Shown here: positions 1 to 11,355 of the stretch, in pieces
How positions within the stretch are numbered: the first letter of the stretch is position 1
How the letters are laid out: every line of letters begins with the position of its first letter
DNA from: Lethocerus indicus
Lineage: Eukaryota; Arthropoda; Insecta; Hemiptera; Belostomatidae
Length of the DNA: 64,000 nt
NCBI GenBank assembly: GCA_019843655.1
Contig: JACDQD010000003.1
Span: 35,411,282 to 35,475,281 of the forward strand
Reading direction: 5' to 3'
Position numbers and translations under genes: made by a program
Notes under the pieces: model-generated
What the model was told of the DNA's origin: nothing
Database searches by the model: none
Seen by the model: only the letters and a program-made list of their open reading frames with translations

Positions 1-2149
1 GGAATCCGAAGGACGTCGTCGTCTCCTACTACCACCACAACAGATTCCTCAGCGTCCACGGCTACGGCGGGGATTTCGAAAAGTATTGGAAATATTTCAG
101 AGACGACTTGCGTAAGAACTTTCATTTCAGAGCTCGTAGTTTCAATGAATCACCGAGAGATATCTCAGAGGAGTAGTCGAATTGGTTTGGCAACTAAGTA
201 ATTGCGGATTGCACCAACAACCGGCGTCGTACATATCTTTAAGCGCGTCAACATCTCTACACGGATAACATCCTTCGATACGTTATTATTCGGTCCTTTC
301 TGAAACATTCGGTATCAAAATTACAATGACCAGTTGTATCTTTCATTAAGAGACGAGGACCGCTCCGGAGGACGTCCAGTGGAGGTCGGCGATGACCGAA
401 TAAAGGACATTATTGATTCAAATCGCTATAGTTCAACACTGGGACATTGCAGAGAAGCTGAATGTATCTTATACGTGCATTCGAAACCATCTACGGCTTA
501 TCTGTGCAAAAATTTTGACGCACTTAAAAATATGTACAACGCCACTTGTTGGTAAATCGCTCAATCGCTTAGTTGTCAACCCAATATTTACACTTTTCAA
601 TTACAGTAAAAATAGTTTTACAGTTGCTATTTTCCAAAAGAAAAGATTATTCCATAATATAGAAATGTACCTTAGAACATGAGTAATGTGTAAAAAATAG
701 AGAACATATTATTATCTTCTGTTATGGCAATGCTTTTACACTACTGCCGAAAGCAAATCGGTCTAATTTTAAACGCTATTTCAGTATCCAAGAATGCAGT
801 ATAAAGTGTAAATATCGTAGACCCTTTTTAACTCAAAGGGTTTGATATTCCAAAACAGATTTCGATTGCCTTAAAGTTGTGTTCAAACACTGTAACATCG
901 TTATTTTAATCGTTAAACAATCAAAATTTATTTATTATAAACCATATTATATGGAAGTAGACAGGCTCATACCCTCTTGCTGTTAATGCTCACTTATTTA
1001 AAATCGAGTATAATTACATGTGTAAATAAAATACGCTGAAAAATTAATATTATCTCTTAAAATTTTAGTGATTTACTCTCCGTACTGGGAACACATCAAT
1101 GAAGGTTGGCAGCGAAGAAACGACCGGAACGTTTTGTTTCTGTTTTATGAAAATTTAATGAAGGTAGATTTTTTCCTGACCGATAGTGCAGTTAATAATT
1201 TTTTGTTACGGTTAAAAATTGTTATTGATACAAACTTTTTTTCTTTTTCTTTTCCCAGAACATGGCCGGTGAGATTGAAAAAATTGCTAATTTTTTAAAC
1301 AAAAATATTACCGACCAGGAAATTGAAAAACTTGTGCAGCACCTACAGATTGACAACTTTAGGAAAAAGGTAAAAGTGCACAAGGAAGTCGAAATAGACG
1401 GTATTGTCAACACTGCCGAACAAGGTTTTATAAGGAAAGGTGAACATTTTTTTTTATTTCAATGAATAATTCATATATTCATCACTTAAGAAACACTGTC
1501 GCTCACACTTTTAGGAACTTTGAACAACCAGTTGTTGCAATGACAATCTCAACCCATTAAGTACCAAATTTTTTTCTCTGAAAATTTTGCATAAAATTTA
1601 CTTATTACGATGCATTATTATCAAATAGTACCTCCGAATATGTTTTTAAAACCGGTTTGTCAAATATTTTGTTTTTTAAATCGAGTCCCATTTGTGGGGA
1701 TTAGGGGATTGAACCAACACATGAGACCGATCATCTTTTATTTTGAATAATAGTCATAATTACAAATATTTTAACAGGATGTAGTATTTATAATGTGAAA
1801 TTATTTAAAGTAATAAAAGAAAAAACCTTTGTGTAAACACATACATATCAGAGAGAATTTAAAACAATTAACTGATCCCCATTTGGGGCCTATGGTACTT
1901 AATGGGTTAATAACTTTTCATTTCAAAATCAATCACTAGTAAAATTCAATTATTATAATATTCTAATATTTTGAAATTCACATTTAATGTTGCTCTAAAA
2001 AAATATTTTATTTATAACCTTATTGTTATTTTTTAAAAGGGAAAATCGGCAATAAGGATGAATACACTCCGGAAATATTGGCCGAAGCGGATAAATGGAT
2101 TGAAGAACAACTCCGAAATTCAGACCTACGATTTCCTTTTACCGATTGA
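1..2149 (+). CDS. Cytosolic sulfotransferase, 3' part (gene 1)
   Basis: This is the 3' part of a PAPS-dependent cytosolic sulfotransferase, which moves a sulfonate group from PAPS to small hydroxylated substrates. Exons read 1-111, 1069-1163, 1259-1439 and 2040-2149, all with GT-AG borders and consistent phases, ending at TGA 2147-2149. The first exon carries the 3'-phosphate-binding motif NPKDVVVSYYHH. The second reads SPYWEHINEGW, followed by FLFYENL, typical of the family. The last exons carry LQIDNFR and FIRKGKIGNKDE, the C-terminal PAPS-binding region. The N-terminal half lies outside the window. Exon borders match those of the complete gene at 8428-11052, so the two are tandem paralogues. 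The fifth-exon equivalent is 24 nt longer here (181 versus 157 nt), adding eight residues before the FIRKG motif. No disabling change is seen. Family assignment is firm; substrate is unknown. Confidence 0.9.
181..586. mobile_element. Internally deleted mariner-like element in gene 1 intron
   Basis: The ends are inverted: ATTGGTTTGGCAACTAAGTA on the left and CTTAGTTGTCAACCCAAT on the right. Subterminal sequence (GTCGTACATATCTTTAAG and CTTAAAAATATGTACAACG) is also inverted, so the terminal repeats are long. The interior retains a decayed mariner transposase helix-turn-helix stretch (RSGGRPVEVGDD) with frameshifts, and the catalytic part is missing. It is non-autonomous and sits in the intron between 112 and 1068. 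Confidence 0.8.
1549..1910. mobile_element. piggyBac-type MITE in gene 1 intron
   Basis: The ends are inverted: AACCCATTAAGTACCA at the left and TGGTACTTAATGGGTTAA at the right. The right end shows the TTAA target typical of piggyBac; the left has decayed to TCAA. A related copy lies at 11356-11641. There is no transposase. It lies in the intron between exons ending at 1439 and starting at 2040. Confidence 0.7.
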
Positions 2150-2617
2150 AAATTTAAGTAATCGCGTCAGCTATTCCAAGTATATATTCCTTAGTTTAAA
2201 ATCTAGATTAGTTTACACGTCTGTCATTATTTATAATTATAATAATAGTTCTCTTAGTTGACTCGAATAATTCACCGAAGCGTTTGGTACAATTTTTAGA
2301 ATACTTAAATTACATATTCCTGAAACAGTATTTTATTACAGTATAATATTATTTATAGCCTGATATAAGGATTACATTAAAACATAAATGTTAGTACTTT
2401 AATTGTTAAATATTAGTCTTTATTTAAACTAGACTAGTTATTGATGAAAATTTGAAACAACAGCAGTTAGGTAGAACTTATTTTCTAATATTATTATATT
2501 TACACTAGTTGTTGGTAATAATAATTATATCGGTGTATTTTATGACAGTATTATATGGAATTGTGTTGAAAATTGTTTTATGGTGTTTGAAATGGGGGTG
2601 TAATAAGATATTTTTTA

Positions 2618-2623
2618 AATAAA
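2618..2623 (+). terminator. Candidate poly(A) signal of gene 1
   Basis: AATAAA lies about 470 nt after the gene 1 stop and is followed by a GT-rich stretch. Several AT-rich alternatives exist, so the actual cleavage site is uncertain. Confidence 0.4.
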
Positions 2624-2860
2624 GTTGTTGAGCCAGCATTGAATGGGGGCTGCAAAAAATTCATTGTTCTAAATGAAATCCTTCTTCATCAAGCCTTAAG
2701 ACATTGAAGATCAACACTTGAAATGTCGCTACGAAGCAAGAGTTCGCACGGGAAATAAATATAAGTAAGCGCAATTATGTTAATAAAATTATATGTATTA
2801 TTTTGAGAAATGTATATAAATTGAAATAATATGGATCTATACGTTTCATATACAAAACAT

Positions 2861-2863
<3 letters not shown>

Positions 2864-2918
<55 letters not shown>
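2864..2918. repeat. (TA)n microsatellite
   Basis: About 27 uninterrupted TA units lie just upstream of a foldback element. Confidence 0.95.
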
Positions 2919-2919
<1 letters not shown>

Positions 2920-2965
2920 TAAAACGCTATTTAACTCTTTTCAAAAAAATTAACGAAACAGAACT

Positions 2966-3342
2966 GTAGGTTTGTGGTGTTTCTGTCTCCAGTCTCGCCG
3001 GTTCGGTCTTTTGCTAGACCGGTTTCTGCCGCTCGCCCCATCTTCAGTAGCGGTGTGTTACTGTCACTGTTGGCACTTTGGACGTTTTTCCTGCGGGGCA
3101 TCCTCACTGCACTGTCACTGTCACTGTCACTGTGTCACTTGCATCGTGTCTAAATAATAATAGGTACTGTGAGACAGTACAAGTGACAGTGACAGTGACA
3201 GTGCAGTGGGGATGATGGCCCCAGGAAAACATCCAAAGTGCCTATAACAGTGACTGACACACAGCGCTACTGAAGATGGCGAGCGGCCGAAACCGGGGTC
3301 TAGCAAAAGACCGAACCGGCGAGAACTGGAAACAGAACTGTG
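2966..3342. mobile_element. Foldback element, near-complete
   Basis: The two halves are imperfect reverse complements over most of their length. The left arm runs GTAGGTTTGTGG, then CGCCGGTTCGGTCTTTTGCT, CGCTCGCCCCATCTTCAGTA and GGCACTTTGGACG. The right arm repeats these in reverse order and orientation. The axis is made of CACTGT / ACAGTG short tandem repeats. There is no coding capacity. More than ten copies or fragments of the same family lie in this window. Confidence 0.8.
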
Positions 3343-3774
3343 ATTTATCATTATATATGCAGAATTTTACACGGGAAATGAGGCGGGGAAATCAGTGGAA
3401 CGATTATTAACGCATAGTTTTCTTTCCATTAGGAAAATTGCCAATTCAGTGCGGACGACGCCAACTTGAATATTGTAACATCAACTTCGAAACTTTCAAC
3501 GGATGATCGATCGACCGGTCGAGTCGAAGGTGACAACGATATTGGTATGACCATATTTTCAAGGATACAGACGGACAATGCGTGATCGAATATTTATATG
3601 CAAACGAAGCCGACAGTGACGATTATATATGCGCGTCGGGCCCTCGGCGAATATGCAAAACTGACTCGATGTTGTGAGTCATACTCAAGCTGTTCAGCTT
3701 CTGAAATCACTATTATGATGGAGCTCCGACTGTGGGACAAATTAGTAACGCGGAACGGACTTTCAGCAGGTCAT

Positions 3775-4079
3775 TATATTATCATATTTTTAAGTACGCC
3801 AACATCTTTGTGCACGGATAAGATTCTTCCGTTGTACGCTGAAAGTTGTACGCTGTTGTAGGCCGATGAAGCCTTAAAAGAACGCCAGTGTAGGGCAAAA
3901 TTCCGGTCGGGGGATTTTTCACTAAAAGACGAGGAGCGCTCCGGAGGACGTCCAGTGGAGGTCGACGATGACATTGCAGTGAAGCTGAATGTATCTTATC
4001 TGCGGCTTATCTGTGCAAAGATGTTGTGACGCACTTAAAAATATGTACAACGCCAATTACTTAGTTGCCGATCCAATAT
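3775..4079. mobile_element. Mariner-derived element, left end truncated
   Basis: Subterminal mariner sequence (TTTTTAAGTACGCCAACATC) leads into a decayed helix-turn-helix segment (KDEERSGGRPVEVDDD). The inverted end follows: ACTTAAAAATATGTACAACG, then TTACTTAGTTGCC. The left terminal repeat is missing or degraded. Confidence 0.65.
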
Positions 4080-4178
4080 ATTACGCTGTCACGGATACAT
4101 AACATAAAGATAGTTGGAGTATTACAATTAATCCGTTTTTGCGTAGACCACGCGTGAAACACAATTAAATAAATTTTA

Positions 4179-4456
4179 CCGCAGGTTTGTGGTGTTTGTT
4201 CTGTCTCCTCCTGTCTCGCCGGTTCGGTCTTTCGCTAGACCGGTTTTGCGGCCGCTCGCCACATCTTCAGTAGCGCTGTGTCAGTCACCGTTGGCACTGC
4301 AGTACAAGTGACACAGTGACACAGTGAGGATGCCCCCAGGAAACACATCCAAAGTGCCAACTAACAACACCGCTACTGAAGATGTGGCGAGCGGCCGCGA
4401 AACCGGTCTAGCGAAAGACCGAACCGGCGAGACAGGAGACAGAACAAACCTACGGT
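4179..4456. mobile_element. Foldback element, short complete copy
   Basis: The ends are ACCGCAGGTTTGT and its near-exact complement ACAAACCTACGGT. The arms contain the family landmarks GCCGGTTCGGTCTTTCGCTA, GCGGCCGCTCGCC and CTTCAGTAGCG, mirrored on the other side. The axis contains short GTGACACA repeats. Confidence 0.85.
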
Positions 4457-5058
4457 ACAATTAAATAAAGTTGTATCTCAGTTGTATACCCCATTAATCG
4501 GTGCCCTTTAACCCCCCATATCTTTCTACGAGACCTCAATTTCGCACATTTCAAAGTTCAATCACCCCCACCGAGGCTTCTCAGTCGGCTGGGTCGGATT
4601 TTCCTGTTTTTCAGACATAATTCAAAGGGCTCTGTCTGTGAACTAAATATTTGATTAAACCGCGATAGCTCGGTTCGGTTGTCAAAAATAAATCGCTAAA
4701 ACGGAGAGTCGATATCGCCCGACTAAGTGAACGACCTAAACTTACATATTTGCTTATCTAACGATTTCAGATAACAGACGGGGAGATAAATTGGGAATGT
4801 TAAACAGAGAAACGGCCGTATGAAAGAAAAGGCCGTTGAAAAGACCTGCTTCGGAGAAACAGGTACGATTTATGTACGAATTCCCGGTACACGCGAGGTA
4901 ACGCAATTTTCTTGAAATTAACTTAAAACCAAGTCAAGTTCCGAACCCTCTTTTTGGGGACGAAAATATCCTCTATGTGAGTACATAAATTGACGAGTTC
5001 GGAAAAGGTTCGTGAGGACAACTTTATGTTGTCTTGAATACCGGTAGAAATTGTTATT
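4457..5058. other. Intergenic, nothing recognised
   Basis: AT-rich sequence with no sustained open frame, family motif or long repeat that I could identify. Confidence 0.5.
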
Positions 5059-5244
5059 ATTAGGGGGTACCCAACAAAAGTAATCAAAATTTTGACTTTG
5101 GAATTCATTTTATTTCGCCAGAAAAGAAACTTTAACTATTAATCTACTATATATTCACAACTGATATTATCGACAACCTCGATTCACCCCTCTTGAGGAA
5201 CTCCTCAAGAAAATTGTCGATTACTTTTGGGTACACCTGATATA
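5059..5244. mobile_element. GGTACCC-ended MITE, copy a
   Basis: Inverted ends of the type ATTAGGGGTACCCAAAAGTA. The right end reads GATTACTTTTGGGTACACCT. The interior contains ATTAATCTACTATATATTCA and TCTTGAGGAACTCCTCAAGA (itself a palindrome). At least six related copies lie in the window. Confidence 0.75.
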
Positions 5245-5994
5245 ATAAAAATAATTTGGTACGCAGTTATTGTTAAGGGCTTGATGCGTACGGATAAAAA
5301 AAAAATGTTTTTAACACCGTTTTATGAAGAAAATAATATTTTTTTCAACCTAACATTCAGGGCGAGTTTCCTTTTTTAAAGCTTATAAAATAACTATTCA
5401 TCTTGTAAATATCTGATTTTAATTCATCGTATATGTGAACTATTGGTTGATATAAATCCAAAATTGTAGTCACGGGATTATAGTTTGATTTTTTTTAATA
5501 TTATATTTTCCTTATAATAATTAATATTGCCGGTACAAAAATGTATTTAAAAACAGGAAAGCTTAGTTAGGTGAAGGATCTAATGAACTGATAGCATAAT
5601 CGCTATTGCACTGACTAGGCAATAGGTTAGTCCTTATGAAAATTATTTTTATTATTCATTTTTATTATTAATTATTTTCATGAAATTGTCTTTTTCGTCA
5701 GGTTCCCTTTTCAATTCGGATTCCGTTTACCGGGGGTGGGGGTTTATTCGGTCAAGAGAAAATTTGTTTTTCGGTGAATATAATTTTTAAAAAATTCAGA
5801 CCCAACTTAAAATAAAATTTTTCAATGAAATTTTTACACAAAAATAAGGCGTAAAAGTATTTCATGGAGGAGTATTTTAGCCGAGTGAAAGAATAGTTGG
5901 AGGAAGGACAAATGTGATGACAAATTAAAGGGTCATTCGAGGCTGATGTTCATTGCCTTGACTCTAGACCAATTATCTAATTTAGATGTAATTT
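5245..5994. other. Intergenic, nothing recognised
   Basis: AT-rich sequence without a recognisable gene or repeat. Confidence 0.45.
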
Positions 5995-6012
5995 GTTGGG
6001 AGCATGAATATG

Positions 6013-6118
6013 CTCGCACATATTAAACCGTTGCCACTGGGAACAGTGGGAATATTTTTTCAAAAAATTCTTCAAAAATGTATAATGTTTCAGTACTTCC
6101 AACAGTTTAATATGCGCC
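6013..6118. repeat. Short inverted repeat
   Basis: CACATATTAAACCGTTG near 6015 pairs with CAACAGTTTAATATGCGCC near 6100, with about 65 nt between. The left arm has an extra 15-nt hairpin insert (GAGCAT-GAAT-ATGCTC) next to it. It could be a tiny MITE or a structured RNA remnant. Confidence 0.5.
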
Positions 6119-7548
6119 AACAACAAGGGCCATTATTTTAATCTGTTCAACACTGTGATTTAGCCAGAGGTCAACCTCTAGTCAATGGTTCAATTGGAAC
6201 CAGTATAGAAAACAAATTAGTCCAACTATTCCTAGAAATAATTATTTTTAAACTCCCACTAGCGTTGGTGTTATCTTCAATACCGACGTTTGATAACAAG
6301 CGATAAATTGCCGATGGCTTATAAAATTCAATCTACACTCAATTGTAGATCTACATTCAAACAATTTATTCATTTTAAGATTTAGATCATGCAGCTCTAA
6401 ATAGAACATAATGTATTATTTAATTTCAAAAATAATGTTTCTATTAAATGAAATAAACGATGGGTCTAATACCGAGCATTTTATGCTTCGTACAGAAATT
6501 ATTAAATAATATCATAGTACCGTTGAAAGAAAAATAAAATATATGTTATGATATATATTGTAATAGAGGATTTGTATTATTGACTGTACAAAACTGAAAT
6601 TTTTTTACAATATGAAATGTGTGTTCTTCTTGTTTGTTATTCATCAAAAAAAAGGTTGTTATCCGTCATATAAGGCAACCGTTTTATTCTGGTCATTTAA
6701 AAAAAAAAAAAACACTTTTTAAAAACAAAATCACATGGTCAGTGTTTGTATTTTTTACAGTTTGAGATTAATGCTTTGTTTGTACAACCTTCAGTAGGAT
6801 CGAAAAGGGGTTCCATCCCATTATCAGTTATCATTAGTAAACACCAGTGACTCTAATTAATCCCCTACTCTCTCCTCTCGTGGGACATTTCTGGCTCCAC
6901 TATTAGTCAGACATTGCCGTAGCTGTGAGCATTACATTATCAGCCGAGTGAGTACACATTAATATGACTAATATGAATATTTCAATAATTTATGTTAAAA
7001 TGAAATATTGCGTTTATAACGCACGGTCTCTCTGAACTGAAACAATAAATACTGGAGGCAGAAATACCGTATTGAAGTTATAGTAAAAACAATTCTCCAT
7101 AATATCTGAAATAGAATTAAATTACCGGATATTTCATTTTATCGTTTTTTTCATAATAGTTTCAAATTTAAAAGTAAAATTTCAATTGTTATTTCACATT
7201 TTAATGTTTACCAATAATTTGAGAAATAAAATCCTGAGTTGCCCAAAGATATACAGTCGTGTTAATTTCATTATACCGAATTGTCACAGTCGAGCTAATA
7301 TTTATAACTTCTGTTTATTTCTCCGATTGTGACTAGTCATTCTCCTTCTGAAATTTTGTTATATTTCATTAATGTGACAAGTGATATCGTTAAATTTTGT
7401 GTAGCTGATTTTCAGAAAATTGGGTGATAAAAATTTGTCAAAATGAATGTTATATTAGAGGGATAATAAAAAATTGTTAGCCAAATTAACATTTAAATAA
7501 ATCTCGGGTAGATTTCTAATAGTAACCACAGCATTTACTTTCTTGAGA
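6119..7548. other. Intergenic, AT-rich, nothing recognised
   Basis: No open frame with protein-like composition and no repeat family was recognised. The promoter of gene 2 may lie here or within the tandem repeats downstream, but no core promoter element stands out. Confidence 0.4.
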
Positions 7549-8388
7549 TAAATTTAATTTAACTTTGTATATTACTGTATTTAATTATTATTTATCGATT
7601 GACACTTTGCACACTAAAATAATGTAATGTGTAATATATAAATATAACGATAAGGATTTGTCATTGGGTATAATCAATTAAAATTTACAACTATACAGGG
7701 ATATATTTAATATAATCAGTGAAAAGTAAATACAGTAAATATTTAATGAAACTACTATTGAGAGTCCATCTGTTAATTTAATTACACATTGTATATTAGT
7801 GTATTTAATTATTATTTATTGATCGACAAGTTTGCACACTAATATAATGTAATGTAAATATAACGATAAGGATTTGTCATTGGGTATAATTAATTAAAAT
7901 TTACAACTATACAGGGATATATCTAATATAATCAGTACATACAGTGCATATTTAATGAAACTACTATTGAGAGTCCATCTGTACACATTGTATATTAGTG
8001 TATTTAATTATTATTTATCGATTGACAAGTTTGTACACTAATATAATGTAATGTAAATATAACGATAAGGATTTGTCATTGGGTATAATTAATTAAAATT
8101 TACAAGTATACAGGGATATATCTAATATAATCAGTACATACAGTGCATATTTAATGAAACTACTATTGAGAGTCCATCTGTTAATTTAATTACACATTGT
8201 ATATTACTGTATTTAATTATTATTTATCGATTGACAGTTTGTACACTAATATAATGTAATGTAAATATAAAGATAAGGATTTGTCATTGGGTATAATTAA
8301 TTAAAATTTACAACTATACAGGGATGTATCTAATATAATCAGTACATACAGTGCATATTTAATGAAACTACTGTTGAGAGTCCGCCTG
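7549..8388. repeat. Four tandem copies of a ~200-bp unit upstream of gene 2
   Basis: Each unit contains GATAAGGATTTGTCATTGGG, ACTATACAGGGATATAT and GAAACTACTATTGAGAGTCC. Unit ends fall near 7772, 7981, 8180 and 8388, so the periods are about 209, 199 and 208. Differences are mostly small indels (ATATAAT, TTAATTTAATT) and single substitutions. The array ends 40 nt before the sulfotransferase start codon. Confidence 0.9.
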
Positions 8389-8427
8389 TGTACGCTAATT
8401 TGAAATTGTACGTTCCGCGCAAGAGAA

Positions 8428-11052
8428 ATGTTTCCGTACAAGATCGAACCGGTAGAAGACAGCGTCAACAAGGATCTGCTGGAGCATTTCGAAGGCGAAA
8501 GGACGGGATTCTGTCGAGTGGGACCCGAAAAGTGGATTCTGCCAGCCGGTTACGCGCAGCACGCTGAAAAATATTACACCGTCGAACTGCGAAAAGATGA
8601 CGTATGGATTCTCACCTATCCGAGATCTGGTAAATTGAGCAAAAAATTTTTTTATATTCCACCTGTACAATTTTTGTATTCTCCTATATCAGTAAATTGT
8701 TGTTCCAGGTACCACTGTCTGTCAGGAATTGATATGGTTGGTAAATAATAACTTTGATTATGAAACGGCTGGGAAGTGCCCACTCTCCGTTAGGTTTCCG
8801 TTCTACGAGTTAGTTTCAATTATGATACTCTTTTCAATACCGATTTTCTGGACGTTAAGCGTTATAATTATTTGAATAATCTGTTGATATTATATTTTCA
8901 GATTTGCAATTTTGCACCACGAAGAACTGCACAGGGAGGTCATCGCTTTGAACGACAACGATCCTGGAGTCGTTGAGGAATTGGAAAATCTGAGGATACC
9001 CGGATACGTTTCTGTCGGCGAAATGGAATCACCCCGGCACATCAAAAGCCATCTACCGTTCAGCCTGCTGCCGCCCGAACTGACAGACACATGCAGGGTC
9101 ATCTACGTCGCCAGGAACCCGAAGGACGTCGCCGTCTCCTATTACCATCACAACAGGCTGCTGAACGTCCACGGCTACAACGGGGATTTCAAGAAGTATT
9201 GGGAATATTTTCAAAACGATCTACGTAAGAGAATCTAATAATATGCCCGTAATCTGTTGGTGGTCCGGTCTTTTGCCGGACCCCGGCCGCTCGCCGTCTT
9301 CAGTAGTCACTCACACTGTCACTTGTACTGCAGTGTTCGTCAGTTCGCCAACTGCAGTACAATGGCCGTATGACAGTGAGACTGTACGCCATCTTCGCCA
9401 AGTGACAGTGTGAGTGACTACTGAAGACGGCGAGCGGCCCCGAAACCGAGGTCCAGCGAAGTGACACAGTGCAGTGAGGATGCCCCTAAAAAACAGCCAA
9501 TAAATTACTTCCGAATGCTTGTAAAAAAAAAAAATAAGAAGGCTCGTAATATATTCAGTCTGTGTAAGATTTTTGTAGCCAACCAAATTGGGTTTTCATA
9601 TCAGCCCCTCCAAAAATACTTGAAACGGAGTTAAAGGAAAATTGAAAGCCGTAGGTTTTGTGGTGTTTCCGTCTCCTCTCTCTCTCTCTCTCTCTCTCGC
9701 CGGTTCGGTCTTTCGCCAGACCGGTTTCGCGGCCGCTCGCCACCTTCAGTAGCGCTGTGTTGTTCGTCCACCACAGTACAAGCGACAGTGACAGTGGGCA
9801 GTGAGGACGCCCGAAAAACGGTACAAAGTGCCAACAGTGACCGACACAGCGCTACTGAAGATGGCGAGCGGCCGCGAAACCGGTCTAGCGAAAGACCGAA
9901 CCGGCCGGGGGAGACAGAAACCCCTATAAACTATGAAAGTATAAAATGACTTCTCTAACTGTCTCTAAACATTAAAAAATAGAAACAATGTAAATATTAT
10001 TACACAATTTTCCTGTAAATGTCTCTGAATCAGAAAAAAAAAATATTGGTTTGGCAACTAAGTAATTGCGGAATTCACCAACAACAAGTGGCGTTGTACA
10101 TATTTTTAAATACGTCCAACATCTTTGCCCAGATAAGATTCTTCGATACGTTATCATTTGGTCCTTTCTGAAACTTTTATCTGAAAACTCTTATCTGTGC
10201 AAAGATTTACTTGAAAATATGTAGAACGCCACTTGATGGTGAATTCCGCAATTAGTCAGTTGCCAAACCAATACTCGTAATGTATTAAGTTAAAAATTTT
10301 TTATTACCGTGCAAAATTTACAAATTTTATCGATACAACAGAATGAAGTGATTGTATATATATTTTTTTTGCCTGGTACCGACTGCTATTATAGAAATTA
10401 ATTTTTCACACCTGCCCCCCACTTCGTAAAAATATTTAATTGTGCCCGAATAATTTATATTTTAATGAATTTTTTTTTTTTTTTATTTTCCAGTCGTATT
10501 TTCGCCGTATTGGGAGCACATCAAAGAGGGCTGGGAGAGACGTAACGAGCCCAACGTCATGTTCATGTTTTACGAAGACCTAGTGAATGTATCGATTGAC
10601 ATTTAACAATTCAAGTATATTATAATTGTAAATAATAAATCGAAGGCTCTGCACTAATTTCTTTTTTTTTCTTTTTTTTCTATTAGGACATGCCACGGGA
10701 AATAAAGAAAATTGCCGAATTTTTAAACAGGACCGCCACCGATGATCAGATCGACGGACTTGTCAAGCACCTCCAGATTGACAATTTCAGAAAATCTGTA
10801 CCCGGAATGGCCAGGCCGTCGGAACCGCATTTCATTCGACAAGGTATTTCATAAATTCAATTTCAATCTATCACAACCCGATAAAATTGTTCTTTTTTTT
10901 TTTTCCCCCGAATCGAAAATTTTTCACAATATTCTGGTGCAGGAAAAGTGGGCGGCAATAAAGAGTTCGCCGACGATATGATGGAGGAGGTGGATCGGTG
11001 GATAGAGGAAAATCTGCAGAAAATCGGTATAAGATTTCCAGTCAAATCCTGA
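8428..11052 (+). CDS. Cytosolic sulfotransferase, complete (gene 2)
   Basis: This is a complete six-exon gene for a 328-residue PAPS-dependent cytosolic sulfotransferase. Exons are 8428-8629, 8709-8808, 8902-9224, 10494-10588, 10687-10843 and 10943-11052; all introns are GT-AG and phases agree throughout. The 5'-phosphosulfate loop TYPRSGTT is at residues 63-70 and spans the first intron. The catalytic histidine is H151 in KSHLPF. The 3'-phosphate motif RNPKDVAVSYYHH starts at R172, with S180 at the expected spacing. SPYWEHIKEGW is near 212, and the C-terminal FIRQGKVGGNKE is at about 289-300. The usual RKG there reads RQG, a mild change. V71 replaces the Trp often found after the loop. The start was chosen because MFPYKIEPV fits insect family N termini and is the first in-frame ATG. 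Length is close to the family norm. It follows its paralogue on the same strand; substrate is unknown. Confidence 0.93.
9250..9500. mobile_element. Foldback element in gene 2 intron 3
   Basis: The arms CCGGCCGCTCGCCGTCTTCA and TGAAGACGGCGAGCGGCC are mirrored around CACTGTCACTTGTACTGCAG-type repeats. The ends are more eroded than in the 4179-4456 copy. Confidence 0.75.
9536..9930. mobile_element. Second foldback element in gene 2 intron 3, with longer flank
   Basis: The foldback core (9649-9930) has GCCGGTTCGGTCTTTCGCCA at the left and its mirror at the right. It contains a (TC)n run where other copies have a single CTC. The stretch 9536-9648 (AAGAAGGCTCGTAAT, then AAAAATACTTGAAACGGAG) recurs in opposite orientation at 14725-14785. 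This suggests the foldback core is part of a longer element with its own end sequence. Confidence 0.7.
10044..10273. mobile_element. Mariner-derived MITE, no coding core
   Basis: The ends are TATTGGTTTGGCAACTAAGT and GTCAGTTGCCAAACCAATA. Terminal repeats of roughly 80-100 nt meet almost directly, leaving only a short spacer. It lies in intron 3 of gene 2, the third insertion in that intron. Confidence 0.85.
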
Positions 11053-11071
11053 CTGAACCGCCCCACACATT

Positions 11072-11077
11072 AATAAA
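11072..11077 (+). terminator. Candidate poly(A) signal of gene 2
   Basis: AATAAA lies 20 nt after the stop codon. A second AATAAA lies at 11150-11155 within a strong hairpin (separate entry). Confidence 0.5.
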
Positions 11078-11141
11078 ACATTTAAAAAAAAAATAACATA
11101 ATCCGTAGCTTTACTCTGATCTAACTACACATTTAAAAAAT

Positions 11142-11168
11142 GTGGCTGAAATAAAGAATTTCAGCCAC
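11142..11168 (+). other. Perfect 11-bp stem-loop carrying an AATAAA
   Basis: GTGGCTGAAAT (11142-11152) pairs exactly with ATTTCAGCCAC (11158-11168) across a five-base loop. The AATAAA at 11150-11155 straddles the end of the 5' stem and the loop. It lies 90 nt after the gene 2 stop. Confidence 0.8.
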
Positions 11169-11355
11169 TTTATTGATCCTTCACGCTTGCAGCCGATGAA
11201 CAGTAATTAATTAATAATAATTTTGGGGACACTGATATCCATCGATGAATATTTATTTTATATCGATTAATGTCACGGAATACGTGAAATATTATTCATC
11301 AACGAATAATATTTTTTTTAAAGTGAATCCACTGCAGGTATATTCGAATAATGGG

